DNA of 64,000 nucleotides from Tateyamaria sp. ANG-S1. GTDB lineage: Bacteria; Pseudomonadota; Alphaproteobacteria; Rhodobacterales; Rhodobacteraceae. The translations under genes were made by a program, and so were the position numbers. Shown here one piece after another: positions 60,817 to 64,000 of this stretch. How positions within the stretch are numbered: position 1 is the first letter of the stretch; each line of letters begins with the position of its first letter. The notes under the pieces are model-generated. The model was not told the DNA's origin. It made no database searches and saw only the letters and a program-made list of their open reading frames with translations. Location of the stretch: assembly GCF_000814025.1 (NCBI RefSeq), contig NZ_JWLL01000009.1, forward strand, positions 1-64,000. The letters run 5' to 3'.

Positions 60817-62493
60817 ATGAGCATGATCGAGTTCAAAAACGTATCGAAGTATTTCGACGCAGGCACCGAGCGGACGGAGGTTTTGAAAGACATCTCTCTG
60901 TCCGTGAAAGAGGGGGAGTTTCTGGTCCTCCTCGGGTTCTCGGGGACCGGTAAGACAACCCTGATCAACCTGATGGCGGGTCTGGATACCCCTTCGAGCG
61001 GTGAGGTGACGTTCAAGGGTGCGCCGATCACCGGGCCGGGGCCGGAGCGTGGTGTGATCTTTCAGAGCTATTCGCTGATGCCCTGGCTGACGGTGAACGG
61101 GAATGTGGGTCTGGCTGTGGACACCATTTTCCCCAGTCTGTCCAAGGCGGAGCGGGCCGAGAAGGTGGACCACTATGTGAAGATGGTGGGTTTGGGTCAC
61201 GCGACCACGCGCCGTCCTGCCGAGTTGTCCGGCGGGATGCGGCAGCGTGTGAATGTGGCCCGTGCTTTGGCGATGAACCCGGAGGTGCTGCTGCTGGATG
61301 AGCCTTTGTCCGCGCTGGACGCGCTGACCCGTGCCAATCTGGCCGACGAGATCGAACATATCTGGGAAGCCGACAAAAAGACCTGTGTGTTGATTACCAA
61401 TGATGTGGACGAGGCGATTATTCTGGCCGACCGCATCATAGCACTGAACCCGGACGGCACGTTGGGTAACGAGTTTTCTGTTTCCATCCCCCGCCCGCGT
61501 GATCGCATGGAGATGAACCATAACGATCAGTTCAAGCGGTTGCGGGCGGATGTGACGAAGTATCTGATGGATGTGGGGATTGAGGCGAAGGTCGAGGGCA
61601 CGAAATCCTTGCCAGACGTGACGCCCATCCATGGTGTGCCGTCGGCTGTGGCCGATGCCCAGAAGGGGATGATCGAGAACCGGTTCCTGGATTTCTCGCA
61701 GCTGCACAAGGTGTATCCGACGCCGAAGGGGCCTCTGACGGTGGTCGAGGATTTCGATCTGAAGATCAACAAGGGCGAGTTCATCTCGCTGATTGGGCAC
61801 TCGGGCTGCGGCAAGTCGACTGTTTTGACGATGGCGGCTGGTTTGAACGAGATTTCGAAGGGGGCCATCAAGCTGGATGGTCGGCATGTGGAAGGCGCGG
61901 ATCCTGAGCGGGCGGTCGTGTTCCAGTCCCCCAACCTGTTCCCATGGCTGAGTGCCAAGGAGAATGTGGCGATCGGGGTGGACAAGGTGTACCCGCGTGC
62001 GTCGCGTGAAGAACGGCAGGATGTAGTCGAGTACTACCTCGAACGTGTGGGGCTGGCCGACGCGATGGACAAGCAGGCTGCTGATCTGTCGAACGGCATG
62101 AAACAGCGGGTTGGCATTGCGCGGGCCTTTGCCCTGTCGCCGAAGCTGCTGCTGCTGGATGAGCCCTTTGGAATGCTGGACTCGCTCACGCGGTGGGAGT
62201 TGCAGGAAGTACTGATGGAGGTTTGGTCGCGCACCAAGGTGACCGCCATCTGTGTGACGCATGACGTGGACGAGGCGATTTTGCTGGCCGACCGCGTCGT
62301 GATGATGACCAACGGGCCGCAGGCGACGATTGGGAAGATCGTGGATGTGGACCTGCCCCGGCCCCGGACGCGCAAGGCGCTGCTGGAGCATCCAGACTAC
62401 TACAACTACCGGCAGGACGTGCTCGATTTCCTTGAGGAATATGAGCACGGCGCAAAGCCCAAACCAAAGCCTAAAGCGATGGCAGCGGAGTGA
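60817..62493 (+). CDS. nrtC: Nitrate ABC transporter ATP-binding protein, two fused ABC domains
   Basis: A 558-residue protein containing two complete ABC ATPase domains in tandem. Domain 1: Walker [10 protein letters not shown], signature LSGGMRQRV, Walker [12 protein letters not shown]. Domain 2: [30 protein letters not shown]-loop CVTHDVDEA. In domain 1 the H-loop His is replaced by Asn195 (LITNDVDEA), so its ATPase activity may be weak. Unlike cyanobacterial NrtC, no NrtA-like domain is attached. ATG at 60817 is preferred over a GTG at 60808. Confidence 0.94.
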   Translation: MSMIEFKNVSKYFDAGTERTEVLKDISLSVKEGEFLVLLGFSGTGKTTLINLMAGLDTPSSGEVTFKGAPITGPGPERGVIFQSYSLMPWLTVNGNVGLAVDTIFPSLSKAERAEKVDHYVKMVGLGHATTRRPAELSGGMRQRVNVARALAMNPEVLLLDEPLSALDALTRANLADEIEHIWEADKKTCVLITNDVDEAIILADRIIALNPDGTLGNEFSVSIPRPRDRMEMNHNDQFKRLRADVTKYLMDVGIEAKVEGTKSLPDVTPIHGVPSAVADAQKGMIENRFLDFSQLHKVYPTPKGPLTVVEDFDLKINKGEFISLIGHSGCGKSTVLTMAAGLNEISKGAIKLDGRHVEGADPERAVVFQSPNLFPWLSAKENVAIGVDKVYPRASREERQDVVEYYLERVGLADAMDKQAADLSNGMKQRVGIARAFALSPKLLLLDEPFGMLDSLTRWELQEVLMEVWSRTKVTAICVTHDVDEAILLADRVVMMTNGPQATIGKIVDVDLPRPRTRKALLEHPDYYNYRQDVLDFLEEYEHGAKPKPKPKAMAAE

Positions 62494-62498
62494 AAGAG

Positions 62499-64000
62499 AT
62501 GACACAGAATATCATCGTCATTGGTGCCGGCATGGCCTCGGGCCGTGCGCTGGAGCACCTGTTTGACGCAGGCGCGGACGTGAACGTCACGCTGTTCAAC
62601 GCCGAGCCGCGCGGGAACTACAACCGGATCATGCTGTCGCCCGTGCTGGCGGGCGACAAGACCTACGAAGAGATCGTGACCCACGATGCCGATTGGTATG
62701 AGGCTAACGGTGTGACCTGCCGCTTTGGCGAGCGGGTCGCATCGGTGGACCGAGCGGCGAAGACGGTCACTGCGGAAAACGGCGATGTTCTGCCCTATGA
62801 CAAGCTGATCTTCGGCACGGGCTCGAACCCTTTCATCATTCCCCTACCCGGCCACGACCTGAACGGGGTGATTGCCTATCGCGACCTTGAAGACACCGAG
62901 TTGATGATGTCGATGGGGCCGCAAAACAAGGTCGTGGTCATTGGCGGCGGCCTTCTGGGGCTTGAGGCCGCCGCCGGTATGGCGGCGCGGGGTGTGGACG
63001 TGACCGTTGTGCACATCATGGGCCACCTGATGGAGCGGCAGCTGGACGAGGCAGCGGGCTACCTGCTGCGTAAGGCGCTGGTGGACAAAGGCATTACGGT
63101 GCTGTGCCAGGCGAACTCCAAGGAAATTCTGGGCGAAGACGGCAAGGTCAAGGCGCTGCTGTTGGACGACGGTACGGAGTTGCCCTGTGACCTATTGGTC
63201 ATGGCGGTAGGTATCCGACCCAACGTGGCGCTCGCGCAGGACGCAGGCCTCGCTGTGGGCAAGGGCATCCATGTGGATGACCAGATGCTGACCTCGGATG
63301 AACACATCCTCGCCGTGGGTGAATGCGTCGAACACAACGGGGCGATCTTTGGCCTTGTTGCGCCGCTTTACGATCAGGCGAAAGTCGCGGCTCAGACGAT
63401 CATGGGCGAGGACGCGACATTTGTTCAGAAAGAACTGAGCACCAAGCTGAAGGTGACGGGCTGTGACTTGTTCTCTGCCGGTGACTTTGCCGATGCAGAG
63501 GGGCGCGAGGACATCGTGTTCCGTGATCCGGGGCGCGGCGTATACCGGCGGCTGGTGATTGAGGACAACGTTGTTGTCGGGACCGTCATGTATGGCGACA
63601 CCGCAGACAGCAACTGGTTCTTTGGCCTGATCCGCGACAAGACCGACATCGCAGAGATGCGCGATACGGTGATCTTTGGGCCTGCGTACCAAGGGGGTGC
63701 CCCCGTGGACCCTTTAGCAGCCGTTGCAGCCTTACCGCGTGATGCGGAAATCTGTGGTTGCAACGGCATTTGCAAAGGCACCATCGTGGACGCCATCGAG
63801 GGTGGCGCGACCGACCTGACAGCCGTGAAAGCCGTGACCAAGGCGTCGGCGTCTTGCGGGACGTGTACGGGGCTGGTGGAGCAGGTTCTGGCCGTCACGC
63901 TGGGCGACGATTTCGTCATGCCAGCGGCGCAGTCGATCTGTGGCTGCACCGATCTGACGCACGAAGACGTGCGGCGGATGATCAAGTCTCAGGAACTCAA
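62499..64000 (+). CDS. nirB: Nitrite reductase (NAD(P)H) large subunit (3' end beyond window)
   Basis: N-terminal 500 residues of the assimilatory nitrite reductase. The FAD motif is IIVIGAGMASGRALE and the NAD motif VVVIGGGLLGLEAAAGMAARG (part); then two BFD-like 2Fe-2S units: ICGCNGICKGTI with ASCGTCTGLVEQ, and ICGCTDLTHEDV. The siroheme domain should follow outside the window. Starts 5 nt after nrtC, so it is in the same nitrate operon. No stop in frame up to 64000. Confidence 0.95.
   Translation, partial: MTQNIIVIGAGMASGRALEHLFDAGADVNVTLFNAEPRGNYNRIMLSPVLAGDKTYEEIVTHDADWYEANGVTCRFGERVASVDRAAKTVTAENGDVLPYDKLIFGTGSNPFIIPLPGHDLNGVIAYRDLEDTELMMSMGPQNKVVVIGGGLLGLEAAAGMAARGVDVTVVHIMGHLMERQLDEAAGYLLRKALVDKGITVLCQANSKEILGEDGKVKALLLDDGTELPCDLLVMAVGIRPNVALAQDAGLAVGKGIHVDDQMLTSDEHILAVGECVEHNGAIFGLVAPLYDQAKVAAQTIMGEDATFVQKELSTKLKVTGCDLFSAGDFADAEGREDIVFRDPGRGVYRRLVIEDNVVVGTVMYGDTADSNWFFGLIRDKTDIAEMRDTVIFGPAYQGGAPVDPLAAVAALPRDAEICGCNGICKGTIVDAIEGGATDLTAVKAVTKASASCGTCTGLVEQVLAVTLGDDFVMPAAQSICGCTDLTHEDVRRMIKSQEL

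Noticed and set aside
60373-62505. 710-codon open frame antisense to nrtB/nrtC
   Set aside because: Arises from high GC and codon bias of the real double-ABC gene; the translation is His/Arg/Gln-rich and matches nothing.
1-64000. Prophage, insertion sequence, CRISPR array, tRNA or rRNA genes
   Set aside because: None seen on reading either strand; no transposase, integrase, repeat-spacer array or recognisable RNA gene.

Overview
This is a high-GC chromosomal segment of an alphaproteobacterium, almost certainly a marine Rhodobacteraceae (Roseobacter group). The gene content and the family types point there: sarcosine oxidase soxBDAG, the alphaproteobacterial glutamate-cysteine ligase, a RibBX-type riboflavin protein with a decayed cyclohydrolase half, KpsS/KpsC-type capsule proteins, a NasT/NasS-controlled nitrate assimilation operon, and many ATGA/TGATG gene overlaps. 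No tRNA, rRNA, phage, transposase or CRISPR array was found. The left edge cuts a LysE exporter gene and the right edge cuts nirB.

Layout. 1-5.8 kb: LysE exporter and a family-4-type uracil-DNA glycosylase on the minus strand; then a plus-strand run of pyrB, a small membrane protein, a dihydroorotase homologue lacking its metal ligands, plsY, a small protein and a second LysE exporter. 6-7.5 kb: a GbsR/MarR-type regulator with two membrane proteins and two copies of an 18-bp operator-like palindrome. 7.5-16 kb: gshA, a PH-like membrane protein, a GNAT enzyme and rsmE on the minus strand, divergent from ubiA, a BON/OmpA envelope protein and a coiled-coil protein; then moaE, moaD and pgsA. 16-26.6 kb: uvrC, a pteridine-reductase-like SDR, a Ca/Na antiporter, a 54-residue cysteine protein, an S49 peptidase, an ABC-2 exporter pair, a CoxG-like protein, a DMT permease, a quinone oxidoreductase and small accessory genes.

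26.7-37.3 kb: the riboflavin genes (nrdR, ribD, ribE, ribBX, ribH, nusB), all on the minus strand but split by a plus-strand capsule-export block (kpsS-like, wza-like, kpsC-like); then small genes, yjbQ and a HlyU-family gene. 37.4-48.5 kb: rpoD and dnaG, a secreted protein, soxB/D/A/G and a glutamate dehydrogenase. 48.8-51.3 kb: a three-gene TadG/TadE surface module. 51.3-55.9 kb: a four-gene catabolic-looking operon (FAD oxidoreductase, uronate-dehydrogenase-like SDR, M19 dipeptidase-like protein, hydroxyisobutyrate-dehydrogenase-like protein). 56.1-64 kb: nasT, nasS, an ANTAR-type leader with a terminator, nrtA, nrtB, a fused double-ABC nrtC and nirB. Here NasS senses nitrate and releases NasT, NasT stops termination in the leader, nitrate is imported by NrtABC, and nitrite is reduced by NirB.

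The most interesting non-coding signals are: a 42-bp array of four GGTG boxes phased at exactly 11 bp, present twice 45 kb apart in opposite orientation; a repeat-rich region at 24.58-24.77 kb between convergent genes with paired AAACTGC repeats, a perfect DnaA-box match and TTAAC motifs; the duplicated TTTCTGT-N4-ACAGAAA operator, one copy of which contains a start codon; and the nitrate leader RNA. Several enzyme homologues lack expected active-site residues (PyrC-like, RibBX C-terminal half, M19 dipeptidase-like, first ABC domain of NrtC).
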